In this document: one piece after another, positions 10,733-20,489 of the stretch
How positions within the stretch are numbered: the stretch's first letter is position 1
Layout: each line of letters starts with the position of its first letter
From: Halomonas binhaiensis
Lineage (GTDB): Bacteria > Pseudomonadota > Gammaproteobacteria > Pseudomonadales > Halomonadaceae
DNA length: 64,000 bases
Assembly (NCBI RefSeq): GCF_008329985.2
Contig: NZ_CP038437.2
Location: forward strand, 3,100,001 to 3,164,000
Reading direction: 5' to 3'
The notes under the pieces: model-generated
Databases searched by the model: none
What the model was told of the DNA's origin: nothing
Seen by the model: only the letters and a program-made list of their open reading frames with translations
Position numbers and translations under genes: made by a program

Positions 10733-11449
10733 TCAGGAAGACGCATCCCGGCGTGAAGCAAGACGGTCCGCCAGTCGCGTAGGTTCCGGCAGCTTGTAGC
10801 GGCCAAGACAGGCAATGGCCCAGTCCCTGGCACTATCTATCGACAAGCGGTGTCCGGGTGAAACGAATATCGGTTTGACCCCTGCTCGGGAGCGTAACAC
10901 TATGCCAAGCATCTCGCAGTCATGTTTCAGAGGTGTCCAGGCTCCGCGCTCTTCAGGTACCTCGCCATGCTGCCCGGTCAGGCGTTTCTTGGCCACGCCC
11001 AAGGTTGGCAGGTCCAGCCACAGGCCCAGATGTGCGGCCACTCCCAGCCGCCGAGGATGCGCGATACCATGACCATCGACCATGACCAGGCCGACCTTGT
11101 GCTTCAATTGCGCAAAGGCAGCCAATGCGGCAGGTGTCTCACGAAATGACAACAACCCGGGAATATAGGGCATGCGTGTTGGCTCCCGAGCCACAACATG
11201 CTCGACAACATTCAGCTCCGGCCAATTCAGCACTACCACTGCTGCTCGCGTGATCCCGTCACGTTTCCCCACTTCCCTGTCGGTCCCCAGGGATGGCTCG
11301 AAGCCAATATCGACGCCAGCGATATATTTCACCTCACCTGCCAGGCGATCCTGACGCTCGACCTGTCCTGCCAGACGGCGTTGCAGCGCAATCGCATCGC
11401 GAGGCGCAAGATCCCAATCATGCAGGTGTCGGGTAGTGGGCGTAGACAT
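10733..11449 (-). CDS. nfi: Endonuclease V (deoxyinosine 3'-endonuclease)
   Basis: 238-residue repair nuclease that nicks DNA one nucleotide 3' of deoxyinosine. The catalytic Asp in AGVDIGF (D47), the strand-separating wedge PYIPGLLSFRE, the metal-binding DGHGIAHPRR and the GVAKKRL motif are all present. Length is slightly above E. coli Nfi (223 residues). The gene is divergent from sbcD with a 75-base gap, so a repair gene and a nuclease operon share an intergenic region. Confidence 0.95.
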   Translation of the reverse strand: MSTPTTRHLHDWDLAPRDAIALQRRLAGQVERQDRLAGEVKYIAGVDIGFEPSLGTDREVGKRDGITRAAVVVLNWPELNVVEHVVAREPTRMPYIPGLLSFRETPAALAAFAQLKHKVGLVMVDGHGIAHPRRLGVAAHLGLWLDLPTLGVAKKRLTGQHGEVPEERGAWTPLKHDCEMLGIVLRSRAGVKPIFVSPGHRLSIDSARDWAIACLGRYKLPEPTRLADRLASRRDASS

Positions 11450-11524
11450 CCGTTATTTTCCTGGCATGGCATCGCGGTAGACTAGGGCCTAACGCATCAT
11501 ACACATATTCTCAGGGAGGAGCCG

Positions 11525-12817
11525 TTGAACATCATCCACACCGCGGATTGGCACTTGGGCCAGAACTTCCATGGTCAGGAGCGTCATGCAGAACATCAGG
11601 CATTTCTCGACTGGCTGCTCGATACCCTGGAACAGCGCCAGGCCGATGCCCTGTTGGTGGCGGGTGATATCTTCGATGTGGTCAACCCTTCTCTGCGTGC
11701 GCAGCAGTTGCTCTATGATTTCATCGTATCTGCCCATGAGCGCCTGCCAAGCCTCAATATCGTACTGATTGCCGGCAACCATGACAGCGGCAATCGTATC
11801 GAGCTTCCGGCCCCGCTGATGCAACGCCTGGGCACTCATGCCCTGGGCCGAGTAAGCTGGCTGGATGACGGTACTCTCGACAGCGAGCGCTTGCTGGTAC
11901 CCCTTGATGATATTGACGGCACGACATGTGCCTGGTGTCTGGCGCTACCGTTCCTGCGACCCGCCGAGGTCACGGGAAACGGGGTGCAACTGGATGAAGC
12001 ATCCCAGAATGACACCAAGCATAACGATCCCAGACATAACTACGTATCCGGCGTCACTCAGGTTCATCAGCAGTTGATCGCGGCGGCTCGCAGCAAGCGT
12101 CAGCCTGGCCAGGCCCTGGTGGCCATGAGTCATGCTCACCTGCATGGTGCGGCTGTTTCCGAAGCCAGTGAACGGCCCATTGTCATTGGTGGTGAAGAGT
12201 CCATTTCTGCGTCCTTGTTTCCCGCTGATATTGCCTATGTCGCCTTGGGGCATCTGCATCGCGCTCAGCAGGTTGGCGAGGAACGCATCCGCTATAGCGG
12301 CAGCCCGCTGCCACTCGATTTCAGTGAAGTGAACTATCCCCATCAAGTGGTCGCCATTGTCCTGGAGGGTGAAATCCTGTCCTCAGTGGAGGCCATTGCC
12401 GTACCTCGCCCCGTGGCCATGTACCGAGTTGGCCCGGCGCCATTGGATGACGTTCTGACACAACTGGCGGCCATGACTGTCGACCTGACCAGCGCCTCGG
12501 AACGGCCCCGCGAATACTGGCCCTGGCTGGAAGTTCGGGTGGAACTGGCCGCTCCCGTCCCTGACCTGAAAGCTCAGGTGGATGCGGCATTGAAAGACAA
12601 GCCTGTTCGATTGCTGCGCCTGGAACGACGCCTGCCACAGAGCGAACAAAATGCCTCTCCCCACAAGGTAGACCTTGAATCTCTGGGGCCACGACGCCTG
12701 TTCGAGCTGACCTGGCAGGAACGTTGGAACGAGCCGCCCGGCACAGACGTCATGTCCGATTTCGATCGCTTGCTGCAAGATGTGCTGGACGATGTGGGAC
12801 AGGAGAACCAGCCATGA
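11525..12817 (+). CDS. sbcD: SbcD nuclease subunit
   Basis: 430-residue Mre11-type Mn-dependent exo/endonuclease that acts with SbcC on hairpins and blocked DNA ends. Phosphodiesterase motifs are in order: HTADWHLGQ, VAGDIFD, AGNHDSG, MSHAHLHG and ALGHLHRAQ. The start is TTG at 11525, supported by GGGAGGAG just upstream and by the conserved NIIHTADWH N terminus beginning immediately. The C-terminal 100 residues form the usual cap and SbcC-binding region. The TGA overlaps the sbcC ATG by four bases. Confidence 0.96.
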   Translation: MNIIHTADWHLGQNFHGQERHAEHQAFLDWLLDTLEQRQADALLVAGDIFDVVNPSLRAQQLLYDFIVSAHERLPSLNIVLIAGNHDSGNRIELPAPLMQRLGTHALGRVSWLDDGTLDSERLLVPLDDIDGTTCAWCLALPFLRPAEVTGNGVQLDEASQNDTKHNDPRHNYVSGVTQVHQQLIAAARSKRQPGQALVAMSHAHLHGAAVSEASERPIVIGGEESISASLFPADIAYVALGHLHRAQQVGEERIRYSGSPLPLDFSEVNYPHQVVAIVLEGEILSSVEAIAVPRPVAMYRVGPAPLDDVLTQLAAMTVDLTSASERPREYWPWLEVRVELAAPVPDLKAQVDAALKDKPVRLLRLERRLPQSEQNASPHKVDLESLGPRRLFELTWQERWNEPPGTDVMSDFDRLLQDVLDDVGQENQP

Positions 12818-15800
12818 AGATTCTTGCGCTACGGCTGGCCAACCTGGCCTCGCTTCCCGGCCCCTTGGAACTCGACTTCAGCGCACCACCACTGCGTGAT
12901 GCTGGTTTATTTGCCATCACCGGCCCGACCGGTTCAGGCAAGAGCACATTGCTTGATGCATTGTGCCTGGCCCTGTATGGCAACACCCCACGGCTGCGAC
13001 AGGCCCCCGGACGTGATGCACCACTACCGGATGTTGGCGAGGATACGGTCAGTACCGCTGACCCCCGCACCCTGTTGCGGCGAGGCTGCGCCAGTGGCTA
13101 TGCCGAAGTGGACTTTATTGGCCGCGACGGACATCACTATCGATCACGCTGGGCCGTTCGCCGTGCCCGCGACAAGGCCACGGGCAAGTTGCAGGCGGTG
13201 GAACAATCCCTGCACGACCTCGATAACGGGCAACTACTGACCACTCAGAAACGCGAATTCGAGCGTTTGCTGCCGGAACGCCTGGGGCTGACATTCGACC
13301 AGTTCACCCGTGCGGTTCTTCTAGCCCAGAGCGAATTTTCCGCCTTTCTCAAGGCTGATGACAACGAGCGCAGTGACCTGCTGGAACGCTTGACCGGCAC
13401 TGCCGAATATTCTGCCATTTCCATTGCCGCCTACCGCCGCACCAGCAACGCGAAAAAGCAGGTCGAAGCGCTCGAAGCCAAGATTTCCGGTGACCTGCCT
13501 GCCGATACAGAATCCCGTGCCGAACTGGAAGACCAAGCCTCCCAGGCCGAGGAAGCGTTGCATGCCGTACAGCAGCAAGCCAAGCTTCTTGATGCTCAGC
13601 AACAATGGCATGCAACCGATACCAGGTTGCACCAGGCCTGGATGGAAGGCAGCCAGCAGCACACCGCAGCCGAGCAGCGCTGGCAGGCTCTGGCCGATGT
13701 GCGTACTGACCAGCGATGGCGCCAACAATTGGCTCCTCAACGTCATCGCCTGCAACGTCAGAAAGAGCTTCCCGACCTGCTCTCCGCACAGGAAGAAGCT
13801 CTCACCCTGACGCGCCAGGCATGGGACGCCGCCAATGCTGAGCTAAAGGTCAGCCATGCCGCTTACACACAAGCCGAGCAAACACTGGTTTCTGCCAGTG
13901 AGCATCGACAACAGGTAGAGCCTTCGCTACGCAAGGCCCGTGAAGATACCCAGGCATTGGCAACGCTGGACCATCAATTGGCCGAGCTCGACAGGCAGGT
14001 TCAGGAACGCCAACGCGAGGCCAGGCAGCTTGGTGACCAGCGTCGCCAGACCGAGCAGCGCCATCAACAGCTCAATGCACAACGCGACGACTTGCAGGCA
14101 TCTCTGGAAAAGCTGGTCGGCAAGCACGTTTCCTTTGATGACGCTCGCCAGGCTGCCCAGCAGCAAGTCGACCAGACCGCGCAACATGGCCTGGCCCTTA
14201 GTGAGCTGGCCAGCGCCTGGCAGGAGCTGCAGCGCATCGAGCAAGCTCATCATGAACTGACCCAGGCACTGGCCACTGACGAGAAGCGCAAGAACAGCCT
14301 GATCGAACACGGCCAGAGAGCCAGGCAGCACCTGGAGCAGAGTGAAACCACCTATCGTCAGCTAAGTGATTTCATTGAACACAGCCGTGCCGTGCGTAGC
14401 GAAAGTGTGGCGCGGCTGCGCCAGCATCTCCGGGAGAATGAACCTTGCCCGGTGTGCGGCGGAATGGACCATCCCTGGCGCCATGAACCACCGGAAACTC
14501 CCGAGGCCAAACAGCTTGCCGCGCAGCAAGCGCATGAGGACGAGCAGCAAGCTCAAGCACGCCAGGCGTTCGACAAGGCTCAGCAACAGAGGGATGAACT
14601 GCGTGGCGAATATCTCGCCCTGGAGAAGTCTCTGGAGCAGCAGCGCAACGACCTTGAAGGCACCGAGCGACGCCTGGCCCAGGCTCGTCTGAGTTTCCGT
14701 GAACTGCCGCTGCATGAGGCTCTGCCTGACACTGATCCCTTGGCCTGTCGACACTGGCTGGAAGAGCAACGCAAGCTATATGCCACTCAGCGTCATGATG
14801 CCGAGCAACGTCTTGCACAACTGACACAGGCAGAAACCGAACTAGGTCCGCTGGAAGAAGCGCTCCATCAGCTTCAGCTGGCACTCGCTCAATTCAATGC
14901 TCAAGGCAATAGCCTTGAACAGGAACAGGCCCGGCTTGTTCATGCTCGTCCTCCCCTGCTGCAACAAAGGGAGAATATCTCCCAGCGACTGGCGACCCGT
15001 CTCGGTGAGCATGCTTCCGCGGATGCCTGGCAACAGTATCTAGAACAACAGCAGGATTCTGCTCGCCAGGCACGGGACAAAGCCTTGAGCCGCCACCATC
15101 AAGCCCAGCGGGAACAGGAACGCCTGGAAGCCCGGCTGCAACACGAAACGCAACGCCAAGACCAGCTTCATCAGGAAAAGCAGCAACTGGAGCAGGAACT
15201 GCAACAATGGCGTCAAGCCCACCCGGAGCTCGACGACTCGACGCTGACCCGGCTACTGGCCCAGTCACAACAGGAAGCCAGTCATCAGGATCAGGAACTG
15301 TCCGTTGCCGAACAGACCTTGCAGCGCACCGATGCCAGTCTGGCTGAACGCCGCCAGGCGTTGGTTCAGCATCGCCGGGCGATGACTCAAGTCCTCGCCC
15401 AGGGACAAGCCCAGGAGCCGACGGCTCAGTCCGATGAAGACAGCAATGACAGTGCTCTGTTGAGTGAAGAGACTCAGGACGGCCTCCAGCTGCACCTCAA
15501 GCAAGTGCTCGCTGAACAGCAAGCACTTGCTCCACTTCTGGACAGCAGGCAGCAGCAGCGAGACGAAGCCATCCACGCTCTACGCGACGACGACCGTCGC
15601 CGTCAGCGCCAGCAACAGGCCCAGAGCGAACTGGAGTCAGCACGTGCCGAGCACCGCCGCTGGGGCCAGATCAATGAACTGATCGGCTCTGCCGATGGCA
15701 AGGCATTTCGGCGAATCGCCCAAGCTTACAATCTGGAACAACTGTTGGAGCACGCCAACCTGCATTTGGCTGGGCTCAGCCGCCGTTATCGCCTTATCCG

Positions 15801-16158
15801 TGGTGGCAGCTCCCTCGGACTGCTGGTGGAAGACCGCGACATGGGGGATGAACGGCGCTCGGTACACTCCTTGTCCGGTGGCGAAACATTCCTCGTGTCC
15901 CTTGCCCTTGCCCTGGGACTGGCCTCCATGGCGTCTGGCGAACTCGTCATTGAGTCGCTCTTCATCGATGAGGGCTTCGGCAGCCTTGATCCACAGTCTC
16001 TGGCCCTGGCCATGGAAGCACTGGATGGCCTGCAGGCACTTGGTCGCCGGGTGGGTGTGATTTCTCATGTCCAGGAGATGCACGAGCGCATCCCTGTTCA
16101 GATCATCATCGAGCCACTGGGCAATGGCACCAGCCGTGCCCGGCTGGCTCGCTCTTGA
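12814..16158 (+). CDS. sbcC: SbcC ATPase/coiled-coil subunit
   Basis: 1114-residue Rad50-like SMC-type ATPase. Walker A GPTGSGKST lies at residues 37-45. Long Gln/Glu/Arg-rich coiled coils on both sides of a zinc hook CPVC (about C545-C548) follow, then the ABC signature SLSGGETFLVSLALALGLA and Walker B ESLFIDEGFGSLD near the C terminus. ATP-driven closure gates SbcD nuclease access to DNA ends. The start at 12814 overlaps the sbcD stop (ATGA) and gives the canonical MKILALRLANLASL N terminus; an earlier in-frame start at 12724 would lie inside sbcD and is not needed. The coiled coil is unusually Gln-rich. Confidence 0.96.
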   Translation: MKILALRLANLASLPGPLELDFSAPPLRDAGLFAITGPTGSGKSTLLDALCLALYGNTPRLRQAPGRDAPLPDVGEDTVSTADPRTLLRRGCASGYAEVDFIGRDGHHYRSRWAVRRARDKATGKLQAVEQSLHDLDNGQLLTTQKREFERLLPERLGLTFDQFTRAVLLAQSEFSAFLKADDNERSDLLERLTGTAEYSAISIAAYRRTSNAKKQVEALEAKISGDLPADTESRAELEDQASQAEEALHAVQQQAKLLDAQQQWHATDTRLHQAWMEGSQQHTAAEQRWQALADVRTDQRWRQQLAPQRHRLQRQKELPDLLSAQEEALTLTRQAWDAANAELKVSHAAYTQAEQTLVSASEHRQQVEPSLRKAREDTQALATLDHQLAELDRQVQERQREARQLGDQRRQTEQRHQQLNAQRDDLQASLEKLVGKHVSFDDARQAAQQQVDQTAQHGLALSELASAWQELQRIEQAHHELTQALATDEKRKNSLIEHGQRARQHLEQSETTYRQLSDFIEHSRAVRSESVARLRQHLRENEPCPVCGGMDHPWRHEPPETPEAKQLAAQQAHEDEQQAQARQAFDKAQQQRDELRGEYLALEKSLEQQRNDLEGTERRLAQARLSFRELPLHEALPDTDPLACRHWLEEQRKLYATQRHDAEQRLAQLTQAETELGPLEEALHQLQLALAQFNAQGNSLEQEQARLVHARPPLLQQRENISQRLATRLGEHASADAWQQYLEQQQDSARQARDKALSRHHQAQREQERLEARLQHETQRQDQLHQEKQQLEQELQQWRQAHPELDDSTLTRLLAQSQQEASHQDQELSVAEQTLQRTDASLAERRQALVQHRRAMTQVLAQGQAQEPTAQSDEDSNDSALLSEETQDGLQLHLKQVLAEQQALAPLLDSRQQQRDEAIHALRDDDRRRQRQQQAQSELESARAEHRRWGQINELIGSADGKAFRRIAQAYNLEQLLEHANLHLAGLSRRYRLIRGGSSLGLLVEDRDMGDERRSVHSLSGGETFLVSLALALGLASMASGELVIESLFIDEGFGSLDPQSLALAMEALDGLQALGRRVGVISHVQEMHERIPVQIIIEPLGNGTSRARLARS

Positions 16159-16178
16159 TATCAGGTAGCTGATATCAA
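16155..16178 (+). terminator. Hairpin overlapping the sbcC stop codon
   Basis: A perfect 9-bp stem TTGATATCA/TGATATCAA with loop GGTAGC includes the sbcC stop codon. No T-run follows, so it may act as an mRNA 3' stabiliser rather than an intrinsic terminator. Confidence 0.4.
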
Positions 16179-16347
16179 TGACTGGTACCGACGCATGATA
16201 CCCATGAGCCCATGGCTTCAGCACATGGGCCACATGTCGAAGCAGTCCTGATCGGGTGCCCACAATAGTGCCGGGAAAGCCTCCTCCCCCTGCCGTGCAC
16301 AGAGCGGCCGTGGTAGTCTCTTCTCTGTCTTGATTCAGGAGTGCCTT

Positions 16348-17544
16348 ATGACCGCCACTGAAATGCTCGCCCGCCTGGTGGGCTTTGCGACTGTGTCTCG
16401 TGATTCCAATCTGGCCTTGATCGAATTCGTCGAGAGCTGGCTGGATCAGCACGACGTGGACTACTGGCGGGTGGAAAATGACGAAGGCACTAAAGCCAAT
16501 CTGCTGGCACGTATCGGGCCGAATGTCGCTGGCGGTGTGGTGCTTTCCGGACATACCGACGTGGTACCGGTAGATGGTCAACCCTGGACCACAGATCCCT
16601 TTACCCTGACCCAGGGTCAAGGCGACAACGCGTCTCGCCTGTATGGTCGCGGCACTTGTGACATGAAAGGCTTCATTGCCTGCGCTCTGGCAGAACTGCC
16701 AAACTGGCTGAAGGATGATCTTCAGGTTCCCATCTGGTTGGCACTTTCCTATGACGAAGAAGTGGGTTGTGTCGGCGCACCACGCATGATCGAGCGCCTG
16801 ATGAGTGATCACCCACGCCCGGCAGCCGTCATTGTGGGAGAGCCTACGTCGATGTGTCCGGTTGTTGCCCATAAGGGGGCTACCAACTTCCGCACCACGG
16901 TCATCGGGCGCGAAGCGCACTCCAGCCAGGTCTATCAAGGTGTCTCCGCGATTCATGTCGCGGCGCGTCTGGTCACCCGCATCGAGGATGTGATGGCTGA
17001 ACTCAAGGAGGAAGGTCGTGTCGATGAGGCCTTCAGCGTCATTCATTCGAGCCTGCATGTCGGCAAGATAGAAGGCGGCACTGCCATCAACATCATGGCG
17101 CGACGCTGTACGTTTGATTGGGAAATCCGCCACCTTCCTACCGACGATGCCAAAGAGCTTCTGGCCCGGGTGGAAACGACTGCCAAGGAACTGGAAGCGA
17201 AAATGCAGGCCCGGGCTCCCGAAGCCTCCATCACCACCGAGGCACTCAATACGACGGTACCGGCCTTGGCAGATCGCGATAATCGTGAAGCCCTGGAGCT
17301 ATGTCATGATTTGCTGTGTCATGATTTGCTGTGTCATGAACAGCAGGGCCAGTTCCAGCCTCCAGGTGCAGTGGCCTATGCCACCGAAGCTGGCCAATTC
17401 CAGCTGGCCAACCTGCCGACTGTCATCTGTGGTCCTGGCAGTATCAGTCAGGCACACCAGCCGGACGAATATATCGATATCAGCCAACTCGAAGCGAGCA
17501 GCCGCTTCATGCAGGCTCTGGGCGAACGTTTGAGGATGGCTTGA
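16348..17544 (+). CDS. argE: Acetylornithine deacetylase (M20 family)
   Basis: 398-residue di-zinc M20 amidohydrolase that converts N-acetylornithine to ornithine in arginine biosynthesis. Metal and catalytic motifs: SGHTDVVPVDGQPW, GRGTCDMKGF, the catalytic glutamates in SYDEEVGCVGAP, VGEPTSM and the dimerisation-domain histidine in GREAHSSQ. The ATG at 16348 follows CAGGAG; a TTG at 16330 is in frame but less likely. A short in-frame 15-bp duplication near residue 320 adds repeated CHDLL units. The next gene starts four bases downstream, so the two are probably co-transcribed. Related M20 amidases cannot be fully excluded. Confidence 0.9.
   Translation: MTATEMLARLVGFATVSRDSNLALIEFVESWLDQHDVDYWRVENDEGTKANLLARIGPNVAGGVVLSGHTDVVPVDGQPWTTDPFTLTQGQGDNASRLYGRGTCDMKGFIACALAELPNWLKDDLQVPIWLALSYDEEVGCVGAPRMIERLMSDHPRPAAVIVGEPTSMCPVVAHKGATNFRTTVIGREAHSSQVYQGVSAIHVAARLVTRIEDVMAELKEEGRVDEAFSVIHSSLHVGKIEGGTAINIMARRCTFDWEIRHLPTDDAKELLARVETTAKELEAKMQARAPEASITTEALNTTVPALADRDNREALELCHDLLCHDLLCHEQQGQFQPPGAVAYATEAGQFQLANLPTVICGPGSISQAHQPDEYIDISQLEASSRFMQALGERLRMA
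17302..17340 (+). repeat. 15-bp tandem duplication inside argE
   Basis: Two exact copies of TGTCATGATTTGCTG (17302-17316, 17317-17331) and nine bases of a third (17332-17340). Each unit adds CHDLL in frame, so copy-number change would alter protein length by five residues without frameshift. Confidence 0.9.
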
Positions 17545-17547
17545 GCG

Positions 17548-18267
17548 ATGATGAAACCCTTGGTCATCCTCAAGACCGGCGATAGCTTCGATGATGTCAT
17601 CGAGCATCGGGGCAACTTCGAGCAGCTGTTCGCGGCAGCGCTCAATGCTCCCGACACTCTACCCATTGACGTAGTCGATGCGCGAGGGGCTGATGCCCTT
17701 CCCGCCCCCGAGTCACTACGCGGCGCGGTGATTACCGGCTCCCATGCCATGGTCACCGATCGCGAGGCATGGAGCGAGGCGCTCAAGCCCTGGCTACGTC
17801 AGGCGCTGGCGGTCGATCTGCCACTGCTGGGTGTATGCTATGGCCATCAACTGATGGCCGATGCGCTTGGCGGAGAAGCTGGCTACCACCCCGCTGGTAG
17901 AGAATGCGGCAGCTTCATGATTCAGCTGGATGCAGCGGCGTCCGATGACCCATTGTTTGCCGAATTGCCAGCGATATTCCCGGCCCATCTGACCCACTCC
18001 CAGACCGTGCTCAAGGCTCCTGCCGGTGCCACGGTTCTGGCACGCAACGCCCATGACCCGCATCAGGCGCTGCGCTATGGTCCACGCCAGTGGAGTGTGC
18101 AATTCCACCCTGAGTTCGATGTCGACGTCATGCGACGCTACCTCGACCATCAGCGAGAGCCACTCTTGCAACAGGGGGCAGATCCCGAGGCACTTTACGC
18201 AAGCATCCACCCAACCCCCGATGCCAGTGCGCTGTTAGCACGTTTTGCGCAACTCATGAGTCGATAG
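17548..18267 (+). CDS. Class I glutamine amidotransferase-like protein
   Basis: 239-residue stand-alone GATase-1 domain, similar in layout to the GuaA amidotransferase domain and to YfeJ-like proteins. The nucleophile C97 lies in LLGVCYGHQ and the catalytic His/Glu in VQFHPEF (H187, E189); a GxH oxyanion-region segment VITGSHAMV is also present. No synthetase domain is attached, so the amide or gamma-glutamyl substrate is unknown; gamma-glutamyl amine hydrolysis is one possibility for this group. It begins four bases after argE and is probably in the same operon, which might hint at a nitrogen-metabolism role (inference). Confidence 0.85.
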   Translation: MMKPLVILKTGDSFDDVIEHRGNFEQLFAAALNAPDTLPIDVVDARGADALPAPESLRGAVITGSHAMVTDREAWSEALKPWLRQALAVDLPLLGVCYGHQLMADALGGEAGYHPAGRECGSFMIQLDAAASDDPLFAELPAIFPAHLTHSQTVLKAPAGATVLARNAHDPHQALRYGPRQWSVQFHPEFDVDVMRRYLDHQREPLLQQGADPEALYASIHPTPDASALLARFAQLMSR

Positions 18268-18306
18268 CCAGGCACAATCTGAGTCGGTAGCATCCGGAAC
18301 AGGGAG

Positions 18307-19956
18307 TCAGCTCACAGCCCCGGCTGGCTCCCTCTCTACCTTCGTTCCCTCGTCAACCCTATCACGACCCGTCAAATCAGGCTCATTCCCTGCCCTGTAG
18401 TGGTCCGGAACTCTGAATACCTCAACCGCGCGAGCCAAGCTCTTGGCCTGCTCCTCGAGACCGATGGCCGCTGAGGCACTCTGCTCGACCAGGGAAGCGT
18501 TCTGCTGGACGGTCCGATCCATCTGCGCCACGGCATCACTGATCTGCTCAACATCCATGCTCTGCTCACGCGCAGCCGACGCCAATTCACCGATGAGTTG
18601 ATTGACACGGCCAACCTGATCGACAATCTCACCCATCGTCTGCCCGGCATCGGCTACCTGGGCGCTGCCGGAATCAACCTTGTTTGCAGAATCTTCGACC
18701 AATTGCTTGATCTCTCTTGCCGCCTCCGCGCTATTTCTGGCCAAGGTACGAACCTCCGCAGCCACAACGGCAAATCCCTTGCCCTGAGCACCAGCACGAG
18801 CAGCCTCGATGGCAGCATTGAGTGCGAGGATATTGGTCTGGAAGGCAATACCATCGATAACGCCGATGACCTCACCGATACGCTGGCTGACGGAGGATAT
18901 CTCATTCATCCTGTGCACTACATGCTCGACAGCCAAACCACCACTGCAGGCCGCCTGCGAGGCGGTGTCAGCCAACCTGCTAGCCTGCTGCGCAACGTCG
19001 GCGCTCTGGTGCACGGTTCCAGAAATCTGCTCCATGGCGCTGGCGGTGTCCTTGAGGCTGGAGGCCTGCATCTCAATGCGGCTAGACAGGTCACGGCTAC
19101 CTGCAGCGATCTGCATTGAAGCCACCGTCACAGACTCGACCCCTCCGCGCACCAAACCCACCACCTTCGCCAGGCCGAGCTGCATCTGCTGGAGCTGGGC
19201 GATCAAGCTTCCAGTGTCACCGTCCTTGACAAGGATTGCATGAGTCAAGTCACCTTGTGCAACAGCACGAGCAATCTGTACTGCAACACGCGGTTCTCCG
19301 CCGAGCTGGCGTCGAATACTGCGCGTGATCAACCAGGTCAACCCCACACCGAGCAGGAGCGCGATGAAGCCAACAGCCAGCATGGCATCGCGTGTCTGAC
19401 CATTAAGCTCTTGGGTAGACCGAGCATCACTCTCCATCAGATGCTTCTGGTAGGCCCTCAGCTCACCCAATGCCGCCAGATAATCTCCCTGTCGCTGATA
19501 CTGCGAACTGAACAGCAAGGCGGTTGCCTCGGACGAGCGATGCGCCAAGGCAAGGGCAATCACGTTATCGGTATAGCTCTCATAGGCAGCGCGAGTCCTG
19601 CTCACTTTATCGAACAATGCCCTATCCTGGGCATTGTTGATCCGCAACGCGAGATTATTGAGGTTCTCATTAATGACCGCCAGATTTTGGTCATAGGCAT
19701 CTTTATTGGCTTCCTTGTCGTGATCGTTGTTATGCAAAATCATGTTGCGTGCGACCCGGGCATTATCTACCACCCGGTAGGAAGTATCATTGATGAGCTC
19801 GGTTGCCGGTATACGATGCGAGATCAAGGATGTCATCTCGGAATTGATACTTCCCATGCGCAGGATCCCCACTGCCACCACCAGCATCAGCATGGCAAGA
19901 AGAGTACCGAAACCCCAAGCAAGGCGCGTAGAAACGCTCAGATTGCTCAAGTTCAT
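18307..19956 (-). CDS. Methyl-accepting chemotaxis protein, 4HB sensor type
   Basis: 549-residue chemoreceptor. A first membrane helix (about residues 12-31) is followed by a four-helix-bundle-type periplasmic domain (about 32-190), a second membrane helix (about 192-210), a HAMP region and a long cytoplasmic signalling coiled coil. The highly conserved hairpin tip reads [20 protein letters not shown] with [15 protein letters not shown] after it (about residues 375-410). No C-terminal CheR/CheB-binding pentapeptide of the NWETF type is seen. The ligand is unknown. The gene stands alone, convergent with the amidotransferase gene; no che genes are in the window. Confidence 0.93.
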   Translation of the reverse strand: MNLSNLSVSTRLAWGFGTLLAMLMLVVAVGILRMGSINSEMTSLISHRIPATELINDTSYRVVDNARVARNMILHNNDHDKEANKDAYDQNLAVINENLNNLALRINNAQDRALFDKVSRTRAAYESYTDNVIALALAHRSSEATALLFSSQYQRQGDYLAALGELRAYQKHLMESDARSTQELNGQTRDAMLAVGFIALLLGVGLTWLITRSIRRQLGGEPRVAVQIARAVAQGDLTHAILVKDGDTGSLIAQLQQMQLGLAKVVGLVRGGVESVTVASMQIAAGSRDLSSRIEMQASSLKDTASAMEQISGTVHQSADVAQQASRLADTASQAACSGGLAVEHVVHRMNEISSVSQRIGEVIGVIDGIAFQTNILALNAAIEAARAGAQGKGFAVVAAEVRTLARNSAEAAREIKQLVEDSANKVDSGSAQVADAGQTMGEIVDQVGRVNQLIGELASAAREQSMDVEQISDAVAQMDRTVQQNASLVEQSASAAIGLEEQAKSLARAVEVFRVPDHYRAGNEPDLTGRDRVDEGTKVEREPAGAVS

Positions 19957-20233
19957 GCCAATATCCTATGAGTGTTGACACATGCGCTGACGAGACGACC
20001 ACAGCACCCAATCAGGCGAAGATTCGTAGGGCAGTCCGATGAGACAGTTTCACATTGCGTCAAGTCCATATCCTGTCTGTCTTCCTTCGCAAGGGACGAA
20101 AATCATTATCCTTATGAGATATCGACCCCAGTGGAAACTTCTTTAATTCTGCATCCGTCATGACTCCCCCAATGCTCCTGCTGCCACGCCTCAATTGCAG
20201 AGCACTTGGGGTTCATCATTTCGGAAGCCTTGT

Positions 20234-20314
20234 ATGACCCAACTTGTGATCTATTCCCTTATCTTTGTCGGTGTCACTCTGGCGCTGTATCGGTACAAGA
20301 CATGTCAGAAGTGA
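20234..20314 (+). CDS. Possible 26-residue membrane peptide
   Basis: ATG at 20234, TGA at 20312-20314. The peptide has one hydrophobic helix (LVIYSLIFVGVTLALY) followed by a basic Cys-containing end (RYKTCQK), the layout of small single-pass membrane proteins. The upstream CGGAAG is a weak ribosome site. There is no family recognition, so this could be chance. Confidence 0.25.
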   Translation: MTQLVIYSLIFVGVTLALYRYKTCQK

Positions 20315-20373
20315 CGTAATGCCCAACCAAGCGCTCAGAAGCCAATTCATCCCACATAAGCACACCGACTATT

Positions 20374-20407
20374 TATAAATACGTACTATCTATAAATACG
20401 TACTATC
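20374..20407. repeat. 17-bp tandem repeat
   Basis: Two exact copies of TATAAATACGTACTATC (20374-20390, 20391-20407), AT-rich, directly beside the deaD terminator hairpin. Function unknown. Confidence 0.85.
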
Positions 20408-20410
20408 TAT

Positions 20411-20454
20411 ACACAACAAGGCCGGTGAGGTTCTCCTCACCGGCCTTGTTGTGT
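20411..20454 (-). terminator. 20-bp perfect hairpin after deaD
   Basis: Arms 20411-20430 and 20435-20454 pair perfectly over 20 bp with loop TTCT, just beyond the deaD stop at 20490. No strong U-tract follows on the minus strand, but the stem is exceptionally stable and marks the transcript end. Confidence 0.75.
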
Positions 20455-20489
20455 CAGGGGAAGATCAACTCCCCCCTTGGTTCAGCTTA

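Larger units (their letters stand above)
19957..20489. other. Intergenic region between the chemoreceptor and deaD
   Basis: About 530 bases between two minus-strand genes. It holds the probable chemoreceptor promoter, one very small candidate ORF, a 17-bp tandem repeat and the deaD terminator, listed separately. No standard gene is recognised. Confidence 0.5.

Noticed and set aside
15637..17133. 498-codon minus-strand frame
   Set aside because: Antisense across the end of sbcC and the start of argE, both of which are certain genes.
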